Numbered from the stretch's first letter, positions 17,007-28,328 are shown. The stretch: DNA of 64,000 nt from Actinomadura sp. 6K520 (GCF_004349245.1 NZ_SMLC01000003.1:79080-143079); one strand, 5' to 3'. The notes: generated by a model from the sequence alone, not told the origin. Program-made: numbers and translations.

Positions 17007-17927
17007 GCTCCAGATCGTCACGTACACCGGCGGGCGGAACCGGGACGGCGGGACGCCCGAGCCGGGGGAGCGCATGATGTGCAGGGCGTCGGCGGTGGCA
17101 AGGAAGCGTCGGAATGCGCCCGCCAGGGGCGGCCGGCGGTCCGGCGCCAGCGTCGTGGCGTGCCAGCGGATCTCCACGGGCGTGGCGGGGGTCGCGACGA
17201 CGCGCAGCTCGCCGCGCTGCACGCGCGGCGCGACCAGGTGCGCGAGCGCGACGGCGAGCCCGTCGCCGTCGGCGGCGGCCGCCCACGCGGCCGTCTGGTT
17301 CGGGTAGACGCGGACCCGGTCCTCGGGCACCTTCAGGCGGCGCAGCAGCAGGGACGTCGCGCTGCCCGGGTCGGTGCCGGACGGGTCCACCAGCCAGCGC
17401 GGGCGCGGGGCGGCGTGGACGCCGACGGCGACGAGGCTCGCGCGGAACACCGGCTCGCTGACGAGGCCGGGATCGTCGGCGAGGCGCGGGCCGAGCGCCA
17501 CGTCCGCGAGGCGGTTGTGCAGCAGGACGGGCATCTCCCGCCCGGCCACCACGCCCGCGGCGCCCTCGACGTCGCGGGGGTGCCGGGCGGCGAACGCGTC
17601 CAGCAGCGGCGTCGCGACGAACTCCGCGATCGCGGGAACGGCGATCACCCGCAGCGCCTCCGGGGCGCCGCGGGCGGCCCGCACGGCGCCCTCGGCCTCC
17701 GCGCCGAGCACCACCATCTGCGACGCGATCGGCAGCAGGCGGGCGCCGCCCTCGGTCAGCGTCATGCCGTCGCGGCCGCGGACGAGGAGCGGGTCGTCGA
17801 GGTGCTGCCGCAGCGCGGCGAGGGCCTGCGACACCGCCGGCTCGCTCACGTTCAGCGCCCGCGCCGCCTCCTTCACCGAGCCGAGCCGGGCGACGAGGAC
17901 GAAGGCGCCGAGCTGCGTGAGGGTCAT
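17004..17927 (-). CDS. LysR family transcriptional regulator
   Basis: A 307-residue LysR protein: the N-terminal helix-turn-helix reads LGSVKEAARALNVSEPAVSQALAALR, and a periplasmic-binding-type effector domain follows (residues 90-295). It diverges from coxM, with 110 bp between the starts. LysR genes next to coxMSL commonly regulate carbon monoxide dehydrogenase, which is the likely job here. The effector is unknown. Confidence 0.87.
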   Translation of the reverse strand: MTLTQLGAFVLVARLGSVKEAARALNVSEPAVSQALAALRQHLDDPLLVRGRDGMTLTEGGARLLPIASQMVVLGAEAEGAVRAARGAPEALRVIAVPAIAEFVATPLLDAFAARHPRDVEGAAGVVAGREMPVLLHNRLADVALGPRLADDPGLVSEPVFRASLVAVGVHAAPRPRWLVDPSGTDPGSATSLLLRRLKVPEDRVRVYPNQTAAWAAAADGDGLAVALAHLVAPRVQRGELRVVATPATPVEIRWHATTLAPDRRPPLAGAFRRFLATADALHIMRSPGSGVPPSRFRPPVYVTIWS

Positions 17928-18037
17928 ACGCCGGTCCAGCCTCCCGGGCCACCCGTTAACCCTTCGCTTATTCGGGTGTTGTCCCAGCGTACGGGCAGAG
18001 TGAGAATCCGGTCACATCCCACTTCGAGGGGGGCGTC

Positions 18038-18904
18038 GTGCAAGTACCGGCGAACTTCGAGTACGCGAAGGCGACGACCGTGGAGGAGACCCTCGCGCTG
18101 CTCGCCCGGCACGGGGACGAGGCGAGGGTGGTGGCGGGCGGCCACAGCCTGCTGCCCATGATGAAGCTGCGGCTGGCGCAGCCCGAGGCGCTCATCGACA
18201 TCAACGACGTGACGGAGCTGTCCCGCATCCGGATCGAGGGCGGCATGCTGTGCGTGGGCGCGCTCGTCCGGCACGCCGAGCTGCTCGACTCGGCGGTCGC
18301 GGGCGAGCACTTCCCGATCCTGCACGACGCGGAGCGGGTGATCGCCGACCCGGTGGTCCGCAACCGCGGCACGGTCGGCGGCTCGCTGTGCCAGGCCGAC
18401 CCGTCGGAGGACCTGTCGGCGGCGTTCGGCGCGCTGAAGGCGTCCGCGGTGATCCGCGGGCCGGAGGGCGAGCGGACCGTGTCCCTCCGGGAGTTCCACA
18501 CCGGCCCCTACGAGACGGTCGTGGAGCCGGGCGAACTGCTCATCGAGCTGCGCTTGCCGATCAGGCCCGGCGGGTCGAGCGCCTACGAGAAGGTCGAGCG
18601 GCGGGTGGGGGACTGGCCGCTGGCCGCCGCCGGCGCCGCCCTCTGGCTGGACGGCGACCGGATCGCCGACGCCGGCATCGGGCTCACCGCCGTGCGGGCC
18701 GAGCACTTCGTCGCCCCCGAGGCGGAGGAGGTGCTGCGCGGAGCCGTCCCGTCCGAGGAGGTGTTCGCCGAGGCCGGACGGGTCGCCGCCGAGCACTGCG
18801 ACCCCGGCTCCGACCAGCGGGGACCGGCCGACTACAAGCGGCACCTGGCCGGAGAGCTGACCACACGCGCGCTGCGCCGCGCCTACGGGAGGTTGCAGGC
18901 ATGA
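18038..18904 (+). CDS. coxM: Carbon monoxide dehydrogenase medium (FAD) subunit
   Basis: A 288-residue molybdopterin dehydrogenase FAD-binding subunit. VVAGGHSLLPMMKLR is the first FAD pyrophosphate loop (GGHS) and the RNRGTVGGSL region with its GTVGG supplies the second loop; both are typical of CoxM. It passes electrons from the iron-sulfur subunit to quinones at the membrane. GTG start with GAGGGGGG upstream. The stop overlaps the coxS start (ATGA). The order M-S-L is that of form I CO dehydrogenase operons. Confidence 0.9.
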   Translation: MQVPANFEYAKATTVEETLALLARHGDEARVVAGGHSLLPMMKLRLAQPEALIDINDVTELSRIRIEGGMLCVGALVRHAELLDSAVAGEHFPILHDAERVIADPVVRNRGTVGGSLCQADPSEDLSAAFGALKASAVIRGPEGERTVSLREFHTGPYETVVEPGELLIELRLPIRPGGSSAYEKVERRVGDWPLAAAGAALWLDGDRIADAGIGLTAVRAEHFVAPEAEEVLRGAVPSEEVFAEAGRVAAEHCDPGSDQRGPADYKRHLAGELTTRALRRAYGRLQA

Positions 18905-19382
18905 ACATCACCGTGACGGTCAACGGGCAGCCCTGCACGCGCGACGTGGAGCCGCGCCTGCTGCTCGTCCACTTCCTCCGCGACGAACTGGACCTCACCG
19001 GGACGCACTGGGGGTGCGACACGTCCAACTGCGGGGCCTGCGTGGTCTGGCTGGACGACGTGCCGGTGAAGTCGTGCACGGTCCTGGCGGTGATGGCGTC
19101 CGGCAGGGAGGTCCGCACCGTGGAGGGACTGGAACGGGACGGCGAGCTCGACCCCGTCCAGCAGGGCTTCACCGAGTGCCACGGCCTCCAGTGCGGGTTC
19201 TGTACCCCCGGGATGATGATGACGTCGCGGTGGCTGCTCGACCGCAGCCCCGACCCGACCGAGGCGGAGATCCGCGAGGCGCTGTCGGGGCAGATCTGCC
19301 GGTGCACCGGCTACGAGAACATCGTCCGGTCCGTCCGCTGGGCGGCCGAGCACCCCGCCGAGAAGCCCGAGGAAGTGACCCC

Positions 19383-19386
<4 letters not shown>
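18901..19386 (+). CDS. coxS: Carbon monoxide dehydrogenase small (2Fe-2S) subunit
   Basis: A 161-residue protein with two [2Fe-2S] clusters. The plant-ferredoxin-type motif is seen in HWGCDTSNCGACVVW with the last ligand in VKSCTV. The C-terminal cluster motif is CGFCTPGMMM followed by GQICRCTGYENI. It links the molybdenum centre of CoxL to the FAD of CoxM. Its start overlaps the coxM stop, and its stop overlaps the coxL ATG, as expected for equal subunit supply. Confidence 0.93.
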
Positions 19387-21805
<2,419 letters not shown>

Positions 21806-21812
<7 letters not shown>

Positions 21813-21845
21813 ACGACAGGACGGACCCATGAACGACAGGACGGA
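21806..21845 (+). repeat. Tandem 20-bp duplication at the coxL / xdhC junction
   Basis: The unit CCCATGAACGACAGGACGGA occurs twice head to tail. The first ATG (21809) overlaps the coxL stop and would encode only MNDRTDP before a TGA that overlaps the second ATG (21829), the likely true start of the next gene. Confidence 0.9.
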
Positions 21846-22575
21846 GACGTTGCGCACCCAGCGGACGCCCTACGTGCTGGCCACGGTCGTCCGCGCGGAG
21901 CGCCCGACGAGCGCGAAGACCGGCGACCGGGCGCTCGTGCTCCCCGACGGCACGATGGAGGGGTTCGTCGGCGGTGAGTGCGCCGAGTCGGCGGTGCGCG
22001 ACCAGGCGCTCCGGCTCCTCGAATCCGGTGAGTCGACGCTGCTGCGCATCACCCCGGGTGCCGACTCGTCGCCGCTCGACGGGCTGGTCACGGTCACCAA
22101 CCCGTGCCTGTCCGGCGGGACGCTCGACGTGTTCCTCGAAACGGTGATCCCGCCCGCCCTCGTCACCGTGTACGGGGACGGGCCGGTCGCCCGCGCGCTG
22201 GTCGACGTCGGGCGCGCCGCCGGGTTCGACGCGCGGCCGGCCGGGACCGCCGACCCGCCCGGCCCGGACGCCGCGGCCGTCGTGGTCGCCACGCACGGAC
22301 GGGACGAGGAGGCACTGCTCACGGCCGCGCTGCGCGCCGGCGTCCCGTACGTCGGCCTGATCGCCAGCCGGAAACGGGGCGCGGCGGTCACCGCGTCCCT
22401 GGCAGGCGGCGACCGCGTGCACACCCCGGCGGGCCTGGACATCGGCGCCCGCACGGCACCCGAGATCGCGCTGTCGGTGCTCGCGGAGATCCTGGCGCTG
22501 CGTCCGGGTCCGGCGCGGTCCCCGGCCGGATCTGACCCCGGCCGGTCCGAAGCGCACGACCACTGCTGCACCTGA
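21829..22575 (+). CDS. XdhC/CoxF-type molybdenum cofactor insertion protein
   Basis: A 248-residue XdhC family protein. The first part (YVLATVVRAERPTSAKTGDRALVLPDGTMEGFVGGECAE) is the XdhC/CoxI domain, and the C-terminal half (YVGLIASRKRGAAV) is the Rossmann-like XdhC_C part. Members bind and sulfurate molybdenum cofactor and insert it into xanthine or CO dehydrogenases. Its place directly behind coxL makes CoxL the natural client. The tail ends in EAHDHCCT, a His/Cys cluster that might bind metal. The start lies in the second copy of a 20-bp tandem duplication. Confidence 0.8.
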   Translation: MNDRTETLRTQRTPYVLATVVRAERPTSAKTGDRALVLPDGTMEGFVGGECAESAVRDQALRLLESGESTLLRITPGADSSPLDGLVTVTNPCLSGGTLDVFLETVIPPALVTVYGDGPVARALVDVGRAAGFDARPAGTADPPGPDAAAVVVATHGRDEEALLTAALRAGVPYVGLIASRKRGAAVTASLAGGDRVHTPAGLDIGARTAPEIALSVLAEILALRPGPARSPAGSDPGRSEAHDHCCT

Positions 22576-22597
22576 CGCGCACCGCCGCACCTGACGC

Positions 22598-22631
22598 GGC
22601 GAGGGGCCCGGCGGCCACCGGGCCCCTCGCC
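22598..22631. terminator. Bidirectional hairpin terminator
   Basis: Perfect 14-bp stem GGCGAGGGGCCCGG / CCGGGCCCCTCGCC with a 6-nt loop between the convergent xdhC-like and DoxX genes. Confidence 0.75.
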
Positions 22632-22639
22632 TCAAGGGA

Positions 22640-23074
22640 TCAGGTCGACGACACGGCCCGCACCGGTTCGGCGCGGCGGCGGGCGAGCGCCGAGTCCAGC
22701 GCCCACCTGCCCGGCCCGAGCACCGCGATCAGCAGGAACGCCCAGCAGAACATCGCCGCGCTCTCGCCGCCGTTGCGCATCGGCAGCAGCCCGTCCGGCT
22801 GGTGCACGACGAAGTACGCGTACGCCATCGAACCGGAGGCGAGCACGGCCGCGAGGCGGGTGAACAGGCCGGCCAGCACCAGCCCGCCGCAGACGAACTG
22901 GATGAGCGCCGCCCACCAGCCCGGCCAGGCGGCGAACTCCACCGCCTCGCCGCTGCCCCGGTTGCCGCCCAGCACACCGAACAGGGAGGCCGTCCCGTGG
23001 AACAGGAACAGCAGCCCGACGACGGCGCGGAACAGCGCGAGCACCGGTTCGGTCAGCCGGTCCAGCGAGATCAT
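22640..23074 (-). CDS. DoxX family membrane protein
   Basis: A 144-residue integral membrane protein with four hydrophobic helices. The pattern RAVVGLLFLFHGTASLF, then IQFVCGGLVLAGLFTRLAA and AFLLIAVLGPGRWALD is typical of DoxX proteins. Actinobacterial DoxX members take part in redox homeostasis at the membrane. Its ATG overlaps the stop of the preceding copper-monooxygenase-like gene, so the two are translationally coupled and probably functionally paired. Confidence 0.85.
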   Translation of the reverse strand: MISLDRLTEPVLALFRAVVGLLFLFHGTASLFGVLGGNRGSGEAVEFAAWPGWWAALIQFVCGGLVLAGLFTRLAAVLASGSMAYAYFVVHQPDGLLPMRNGGESAAMFCWAFLLIAVLGPGRWALDSALARRRAEPVRAVSST

Positions 23075-24024
23075 CTCTCCGCCACCCAGCCGGTCATGAT
23101 GCCCATGACGTCCTTGAAGCCCTCCTCGGACGCCCGGTAGGACGCGGTGATCTTCAGGGTGTCGCCCCGGCCGATCCGGCCGATCGGGGTACCGCCGCAC
23201 GACGGCATGTCGGAGATCTCGGCGTGGCCGTGGTGGTCGATGAACTCCGGCGTGCCGCCCTCCTCCGCCACGCTGCGGCACATGAGCTGCCCGGTGGAGG
23301 CGTTCTCGGTCTGCACCGCGATGCCGCCGCGGTGCACGTGCCCGCGAATGTGGACGAGGTCGCCCGAGATGGTGGATCTCCACGTCCTGGACTTCTCGCT
23401 CTGCTGCGGCGGGGTGTCCCAGGTGGAGTCCAAGCAGCCGCCGACGTCCAGCCAGAGCGGGGTGACCGGCGTCATGCGCGAGTCGGACGCGGGCTGGTAG
23501 GTGAAGGTGAACTCGACGTAGGCGGTCTTCTCCTCATGCGCGTGGTTCATCAGGTCGGCGAGGAGCGTCCAGCGGTCGAAGGACCCGATCCGGAACCCGT
23601 ACCCGGCCGGGAAGACGCTCTCCACCCGCTCGTTGCCGGACGCGAGCACCCGTTGCGGTCCGCCGCACACGGTGTCCCGCGCCGCCGAATTGAAGATCAC
23701 CGCGTGGTGCAGCATCGGCCCGGTGTTGATGTTGGCGTTGCCGCCGTCGGGGTAGACGAGATTCGGCTTGAAGCCCGTGACATAGCAGTTCTCGCACGGC
23801 TTCTGGATGTTGAACTTGACCTGGTCCGGCAGCATTCCGTGCGCACCGCCGGCCGCCGCCGGAATGGTGTAGGGGCCGTATCGCAGCGTGACGGTCCGCG
23901 CGGCGCTTGCTGTCTGCGCGGGGGTGTCCTGGTTGGGGGCGGCCTGGGCGGTCGCGGGGAGCAGTGCGGTGCCGGCCAGCATCGTTGCGGCGCCGCAGAC
24001 GACGAGGAATCTTCTGAGGGACAA
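23071..24024 (-). CDS. Secreted copper type II monooxygenase-like protein
   Basis: A 317-residue exported protein. The signal peptide LRRFLVVCGAATMLAGTALLPATAQA precedes the mature part. Candidate copper ligands are HH in GPMLHHAVIF and the H-x-H in IRGHVHRGG, an arrangement like the two copper sites of the peptidylglycine/dopamine beta-monooxygenase superfamily; several Cys pairs (KPCENCYV) suggest disulfides. I chose the TTG at 24024 because AAGGAGGAG lies upstream and the signal peptide then starts properly; a longer frame reaches 24186. It is coupled to a DoxX gene. The substrate is unknown and the family call rests on the His pattern. Confidence 0.65.
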   Translation of the reverse strand: MSLRRFLVVCGAATMLAGTALLPATAQAAPNQDTPAQTASAARTVTLRYGPYTIPAAAGGAHGMLPDQVKFNIQKPCENCYVTGFKPNLVYPDGGNANINTGPMLHHAVIFNSAARDTVCGGPQRVLASGNERVESVFPAGYGFRIGSFDRWTLLADLMNHAHEEKTAYVEFTFTYQPASDSRMTPVTPLWLDVGGCLDSTWDTPPQQSEKSRTWRSTISGDLVHIRGHVHRGGIAVQTENASTGQLMCRSVAEEGGTPEFIDHHGHAEISDMPSCGGTPIGRIGRGDTLKITASYRASEEGFKDVMGIMTGWVAER

Positions 24025-24496
24025 GGGTCTCCTCCTTGGGGAGCCGCGCCGAGCGGAAAACTGCGGCGCATTTTCTGCATGCGGCGGCAGACCGAAGTGT
24101 GAGGATTTCACGGATGATTCCGCGGCAATGCGGAAACGGTCGGCCGCGACGCCCCACACAGTGAACGACCCTCGATGTGATGTCAATTGTGCCTCGGCAC
24201 AATTGCGCGTCGCGGACCGGTGAGCAGTAATTACGCCGAAACAACGGGAAGAAGACTGGTGATTTCGCCGATGTCACTGGCGGGGAGGGGCGGAGGGGGC
24301 GCGGACGCGGTGGCGCCGCCTCCCGCCGGCGCGCCGTCCGCCGAACGCCGTCCGGGCCGGCGCCTCGTCGGCTCCGGGTGTTGTGAACGGCGTCATCTCA
24401 CCGACTCGCCACAAGTCGGCGCACTCGGTGAACCTTGGTGGCTAGGCTCTGTAGGCCGGGGCGCGGGCCCCGCGATCCGCGAGGGGGAGTGCGCAG
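24025..24496. other. Divergent intergenic region
   Basis: A 472-bp gap with no believable gene. It contains an unusually AT-rich patch around 24060-24260, an inverted repeat TTCCGC-GGCAAT-GCGGAA (24118-24135), and the strong palindrome at 24184-24205. It must carry promoters for the secreted protein gene (left) and the biotin carboxylase (right). Confidence 0.5.
24184..24205. promoter_or_regulatory. Palindrome, candidate operator
   Basis: CAATTGTGCC-TC-GGCACAATTG, two perfect 10-bp arms with a 2-bp centre, lying 160 bp upstream of the secreted protein start and about 290 bp upstream of the biotin carboxylase. No regulator gene is adjacent. Confidence 0.5.
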
Positions 24497-26035
24497 GTGT
24501 TCGAGTCCGTGCTCGTGGCGAACCGCGGCGAGATCGCCGGCCGGATCATCCACACGGCGCGCGCGATGGGCATCAAGACCATCGCGGTGTACTCCGACGC
24601 CGACGCCGACCTGCCGTTCGTGGCGGAGGCGGACGAGGCCGTCCTGCTCGGCCCCGCCGACCCCGCGCGCAGCTACCTGAACGTCCCCGCGGTCCTGGAG
24701 GCCGCGCGCCGGACGAACGCGCAGGCCGTCCACCCCGGCTACGGTTTCCTCGCCGAGAGCGCCGCGTTCGCCCGTGCGGTCACCGACCACGGCCGCGTCT
24801 GGGTCGGGCCGCCGCCGCTCGTCATCGCCCGGATGAGCGACAAGATCAACGCGCGGAACCTGATGAAGGAGGCGGGCGTCCCCGTCGCGCCCGGCGTGTG
24901 GGAGCCCGTTCCCGACGCCGGCACGGCGGTCGAGGAGGCCCGGCGCATCGGCTACCCGGTGATGGTCAAACCCGCCGCGGGCGCCGGCGGCGTCGGCATG
25001 GCCGCCGCCCGCGACGAGGCGACGCTGCGCGCGGCGTACGAGGCGGCCCGCACCGGCGCCGCCCGCCTGTTCGGGCAGGACGACATCCTCCTCGAACGCC
25101 ACGTGGACGGCGCCCGGCACGTCGAGGTGCAGATCCTCGGCCTGAACGACGGCACCGTCGTGACGCTCGGCGACCGGGACTGCTCCGTCCAGCGCCGCTA
25201 CCAGAAGGTCGTGGAGGAGGCCCCGTCGCCCGGCGTCCCCCCGGCGCTGCGCGAGCGGATGCTCGCCGCCGCCGTCCGCGCGGGCGAGGCGGTCGGCTAC
25301 CGCGGCGCGGGCACCGTCGAGTTCCTCGTGGACCCCGCGGCGCAGGAGTTCTTCTTCCTGGAGCTGAGCACCCGCCTCCAGGTGGAGCACGCCGTGACCG
25401 AGCTGGTCACCGGCATCGACCTGGTCGAATGGCAGTTCCGCATCGCCGCGGGCGAGCCCGGCCCGTCCGCCGTCCCCGCGCCGCGGGGCCACGCCGTCGA
25501 GTTCCGCGTCTACGCCGAGGACCCGCAGCGGTTCCTGCCCGTGCCCGGCGACATCAAGGTGTGGGAGGAGCCCGTCGGCGACGGCATCCGCATCGACGCC
25601 GGCTACGTCGAGGGCGACACCGTCACGCCCCACTACGCGATGCTGCTCGCCAAACTGTGCGTCCACGGCGACGACCGCGGACACGCGCTGAGCCGGGCCA
25701 GGGCCGCCCTCGACGCGTTCCGCATCGAGGGGCTCCCGACCAACCTGCCCTTCCTGCGGGAACTGCTCGACCGTCCCGAATTCGCGGGCGGCGCCTACGA
25801 CACCGGGCTGGTGGCGCGCATGCGCGGCGCCCCGCCGGTGGGCGGCGCCTACTGCGACAGGTGCGGGGAGCCCGCCGCCGGGCGCGACCACGGCGCGTGC
25901 CGCGAGGCCCGCCGGATGGAGCCGCCGCGCTACTGCCCGCACTGCCGCCGCCGCCTGGTCGTCCAGGTCACGCCCCTGGGCTGGACGGCCCGCTGCTCCG
26001 AGCACGGTGACCTGGAGCCGGACCCCGGTCGCTAG
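24497..26035 (+). CDS. Biotin carboxylase fused to a BsaP-like cysteine-rich domain
   Basis: A 512-residue protein. Residues 1 to about 445 form a biotin carboxylase: VANRGEIAGRII, the ATP-grasp glycine loop AGAGGVGM and the catalytic ELSTRLQVEHAVTELVTGIDLV. There is no biotinyl-lysine (AMKM) domain. From C453 onward there is an added domain with six cysteines, C453-C456, C468, C480-C483 and C500, and the stretch RRRLVVQVTPLGWTARC. I recognise this as close to BsaP, the small iron-sulfur helper of actinobacterial biotin synthase, which is normally a separate protein. bioD and bioB lie 5 kb away. GTG start behind GGGGGA. The carboxylase partner subunits are not nearby. Confidence 0.82.
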   Translation: MFESVLVANRGEIAGRIIHTARAMGIKTIAVYSDADADLPFVAEADEAVLLGPADPARSYLNVPAVLEAARRTNAQAVHPGYGFLAESAAFARAVTDHGRVWVGPPPLVIARMSDKINARNLMKEAGVPVAPGVWEPVPDAGTAVEEARRIGYPVMVKPAAGAGGVGMAAARDEATLRAAYEAARTGAARLFGQDDILLERHVDGARHVEVQILGLNDGTVVTLGDRDCSVQRRYQKVVEEAPSPGVPPALRERMLAAAVRAGEAVGYRGAGTVEFLVDPAAQEFFFLELSTRLQVEHAVTELVTGIDLVEWQFRIAAGEPGPSAVPAPRGHAVEFRVYAEDPQRFLPVPGDIKVWEEPVGDGIRIDAGYVEGDTVTPHYAMLLAKLCVHGDDRGHALSRARAALDAFRIEGLPTNLPFLRELLDRPEFAGGAYDTGLVARMRGAPPVGGAYCDRCGEPAAGRDHGACREARRMEPPRYCPHCRRRLVVQVTPLGWTARCSEHGDLEPDPGR

Positions 26036-26553
26036 AACACCAGGACGTAGGTGAGCAGGAGCTTCACGCCGGGTGCGGGGACCCAGTCGCGGTCGGGGGT
26101 GCGGACGAACCCCATCCGCTCGTACATGCGCTGTGCACCGACCATGTTCGCCTGGGTCGACAGGCGCAGGCCGCGGAGTCCCGCCGCGCGGGCGCGGCCG
26201 ACGCACGCCCGCACCATGGCGGTGCCCGCGCCCAGGCCGCGTGCCTTCTCCCGGACGGCGAGCATGCGGAACTCGGCCTCGTCCGGCCCGGCGATCTGGA
26301 CGTAGGGGCTGCCGGGCCCGCAGTAGGCGACCGCCCCGACGACCTCGCCCCCGGACTCGGCGACGAGCAGGTCGGCCCGGGCGGCGCGGTCGGCGGCGTC
26401 CCGGAGCGTGCCGACGTAGGAGGACGTGGGCGACACCAGGCCGCCGTCCACGTAGACCTCCACGGTGAGGTCGCCGACCAGCTCGTACTCGTCCGGGCGG
26501 GCCGGGCGGACGGTGACCGGCCCGGAAGCCGGCTCGGAGAGCGGCTCAGACAC
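26032..26553 (-). CDS. GNAT family N-acetyltransferase
   Basis: A 173-residue GNAT protein. The acetyl-CoA pyrophosphate loop is in MLAVREKARGLGAGTAMVRACV (R/QxxGxG/A pattern), and NMVGAQRMYERMGFVR is the usual C-terminal motif. The acceptor substrate is unknown. It is convergent to the biotin carboxylase (4-bp overlap) and starts inside the last codons of the upstream ThDP-enzyme gene, so the two reverse-strand genes form an operon. Confidence 0.88.
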   Translation of the reverse strand: MSEPLSEPASGPVTVRPARPDEYELVGDLTVEVYVDGGLVSPTSSYVGTLRDAADRAARADLLVAESGGEVVGAVAYCGPGSPYVQIAGPDEAEFRMLAVREKARGLGAGTAMVRACVGRARAAGLRGLRLSTQANMVGAQRMYERMGFVRTPDRDWVPAPGVKLLLTYVLVF

Positions 26554-28219
26554 CGGTGGTCTTGCGGGGGTAGGAGACGTCCGGGTCGGTGGCGACGTTG
26601 ACCAGGTACGGGACGCCCGAGTCGAACGCGCGGCGCAGCGCCGGCCCGATCTCGTCCGGGCGGGTGACGAGCTCCCCGGCGCCGCCGAGCGCCCGGACGA
26701 CCTCGTCGTAGCGGCAGTGCGGCCGCAGCTCGGCGGCCACGTCGTAGCCGTACAGCATGCGCATCGGGTGCTTCTCCAGACCCCAGGAGCCGTTGTTGCC
26801 CACCACCATCACGACCGGCAGGCCGTGCCGCACCAGGCTATCGGCGTCCATGAGCGACAGCCCCGCGGCGCCGTCGCCGAGCAGCAGCACCACCTGCGCG
26901 GCGGGGCGGGCGAGGCGCGCGGCGATCGCGTAGCCGAGCCCGGTGCCGAGGCACCCGTACGGGCCGGGGTCGAGCCAGCGGCCGGGGCGCCGCGGCTCGA
27001 TGTACTTGCCCGCGTACGAGACGAAGTCGCCGCCGTCCCCGATCACCACGGCGTCGTCGTCGAGGACCTTGGACAGCTCCCCGTAGATCCGCAGCGGATG
27101 GATCGGGTCGGCGCCGGACGCGAGCAGGTCGATGTCGCCGGCGATGGCCGCGTAGGTGGCGTCGCGCAGGCTCTCCCGCCAGTCCCCGTACGTGCCCGGG
27201 GACACCCCCGCCTTCGCGCAGGCGGCGGTGAGGTCGGTGAACAGCAGGGACAGGTCCCCGGCCGCGGAGCCCGCCGGGCGGAGGTGCGGTACCAGCTGCG
27301 AGGGCGCGTCCGCGAGATGGACGACCTTGGCGGTCCCGTCGCCGAACGAACCGTAGCCCAGGCGGAAGTCGAGCGGCGTCCCCGCGACGATGACGAGGTC
27401 GGCGTCCGCGAACGCGGCGCCCCTGGCGCGGGTGACGAGCAGGTCGTGCCCGGCGGGCAGGATGCCGCGCCCCTGCCCGTTGGCGACCACGGGCAGCCGC
27501 AGCTCCTCGGCGAACGCGCGGGCGGCCTCCTCGGCGCCGTCCATCCACACGTCCGAGCCGAGCACGAGGACGGGACGCCGCGCCGCCTTCAGCAGCTCGG
27601 CGACGCGGGCGAGCCGCTCCGGATCGGCGGGCCGCTCCGGCGGGTCGGGGATCTGCCCGGCGCGGGCCGGTCCGGCGGGGCCGAACAGGTGGTCCATGTG
27701 GACGTCGAGGAACACCGGGCCGCGGTGCGGGGCGGCGGCGGTCGTGAAGGCGCGGGCGAGGTCGGAGGCCAGCGTGTCCGGCCCGGTGGCGGTCATCGCC
27801 AGCTTGGTGACGGGCGCCAGCAGCGGCGGCTGGTCGAGTTCCTGCAGCGCGCCCGCGCCCCACCGGCCGAGCGGGGCGCGGCCGCCGAGCACGACGACCG
27901 GCGACCCGTTGAAGTGGGCGGTCGTGACGCCGCTGATGCCGTTGGTGACGCCCGGCCCGGCCGTCAGCACGGCCAGCCCCGTACGGCGGGTGAGCCGCGC
28001 CGTGGCCTCCGCCGCGAACACGGCGGTCTGCTCGTGCCGGACGTCGAGGATGCGGGGGTCGGCCTCCGTCCCCGGCACGGTGCCGGTCCGCCCGCCGGTC
28101 TCGCCGACCGCGCCGTCGTAGAGCGGGAAGACGTGCCCGCCCGACAGCGTGAACATCGTTTCGACGCCGTGCCTGCGGATCTCCGCGATCGCCGTGTCAC
28201 CACCGTGCCGAGCCGTCAT
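26546..28219 (-). CDS. Thiamine diphosphate-dependent enzyme, acetolactate synthase-like
   Basis: A 557-residue protein with the three domains of the acetohydroxyacid synthase superfamily. The N-terminal pyrimidine-binding domain has the catalytic Glu in DVRHEQTAVFAAEATARL, the middle domain is Rossmann-like, and the C-terminal ThDP site reads GDGAAGLSLMDADSLVRHGLPVVMVVGNN (GDG ... NN). It is clearly not assigned to branched-chain synthesis by context: there is no regulatory subunit gene and the next gene is a GNAT enzyme. It could be a benzoylformate-, oxalyl-CoA- or sulfoacetaldehyde-type relative. A TetR-like operator precedes it. Confidence 0.8.
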   Translation of the reverse strand: MTARHGGDTAIAEIRRHGVETMFTLSGGHVFPLYDGAVGETGGRTGTVPGTEADPRILDVRHEQTAVFAAEATARLTRRTGLAVLTAGPGVTNGISGVTTAHFNGSPVVVLGGRAPLGRWGAGALQELDQPPLLAPVTKLAMTATGPDTLASDLARAFTTAAAPHRGPVFLDVHMDHLFGPAGPARAGQIPDPPERPADPERLARVAELLKAARRPVLVLGSDVWMDGAEEAARAFAEELRLPVVANGQGRGILPAGHDLLVTRARGAAFADADLVIVAGTPLDFRLGYGSFGDGTAKVVHLADAPSQLVPHLRPAGSAAGDLSLLFTDLTAACAKAGVSPGTYGDWRESLRDATYAAIAGDIDLLASGADPIHPLRIYGELSKVLDDDAVVIGDGGDFVSYAGKYIEPRRPGRWLDPGPYGCLGTGLGYAIAARLARPAAQVVLLLGDGAAGLSLMDADSLVRHGLPVVMVVGNNGSWGLEKHPMRMLYGYDVAAELRPHCRYDEVVRALGGAGELVTRPDEIGPALRRAFDSGVPYLVNVATDPDVSYPRKTTGV

Positions 28220-28232
28220 GCACGCACCGTAA

Positions 28233-28246
28233 CAAGCGAGCGCTTG
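28233..28246. promoter_or_regulatory. TetR-type operator candidate
   Basis: CAAGCG-AG-CGCTTG, two perfect 6-bp arms, 14 bp upstream of the reverse-strand ThDP-enzyme start and about 80 bp before the carotenoid oxygenase gene. The AGCG/CGCT core is common in TetR operators. Confidence 0.5.
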
Positions 28247-28328
28247 CCCGCACAGTAGTCGTTAGGGTCTTGACGACGTCTGGGCGGACCATGTTGATTG
28301 GCGGGAGGCCGACCCCCGGAGGTGCCCG

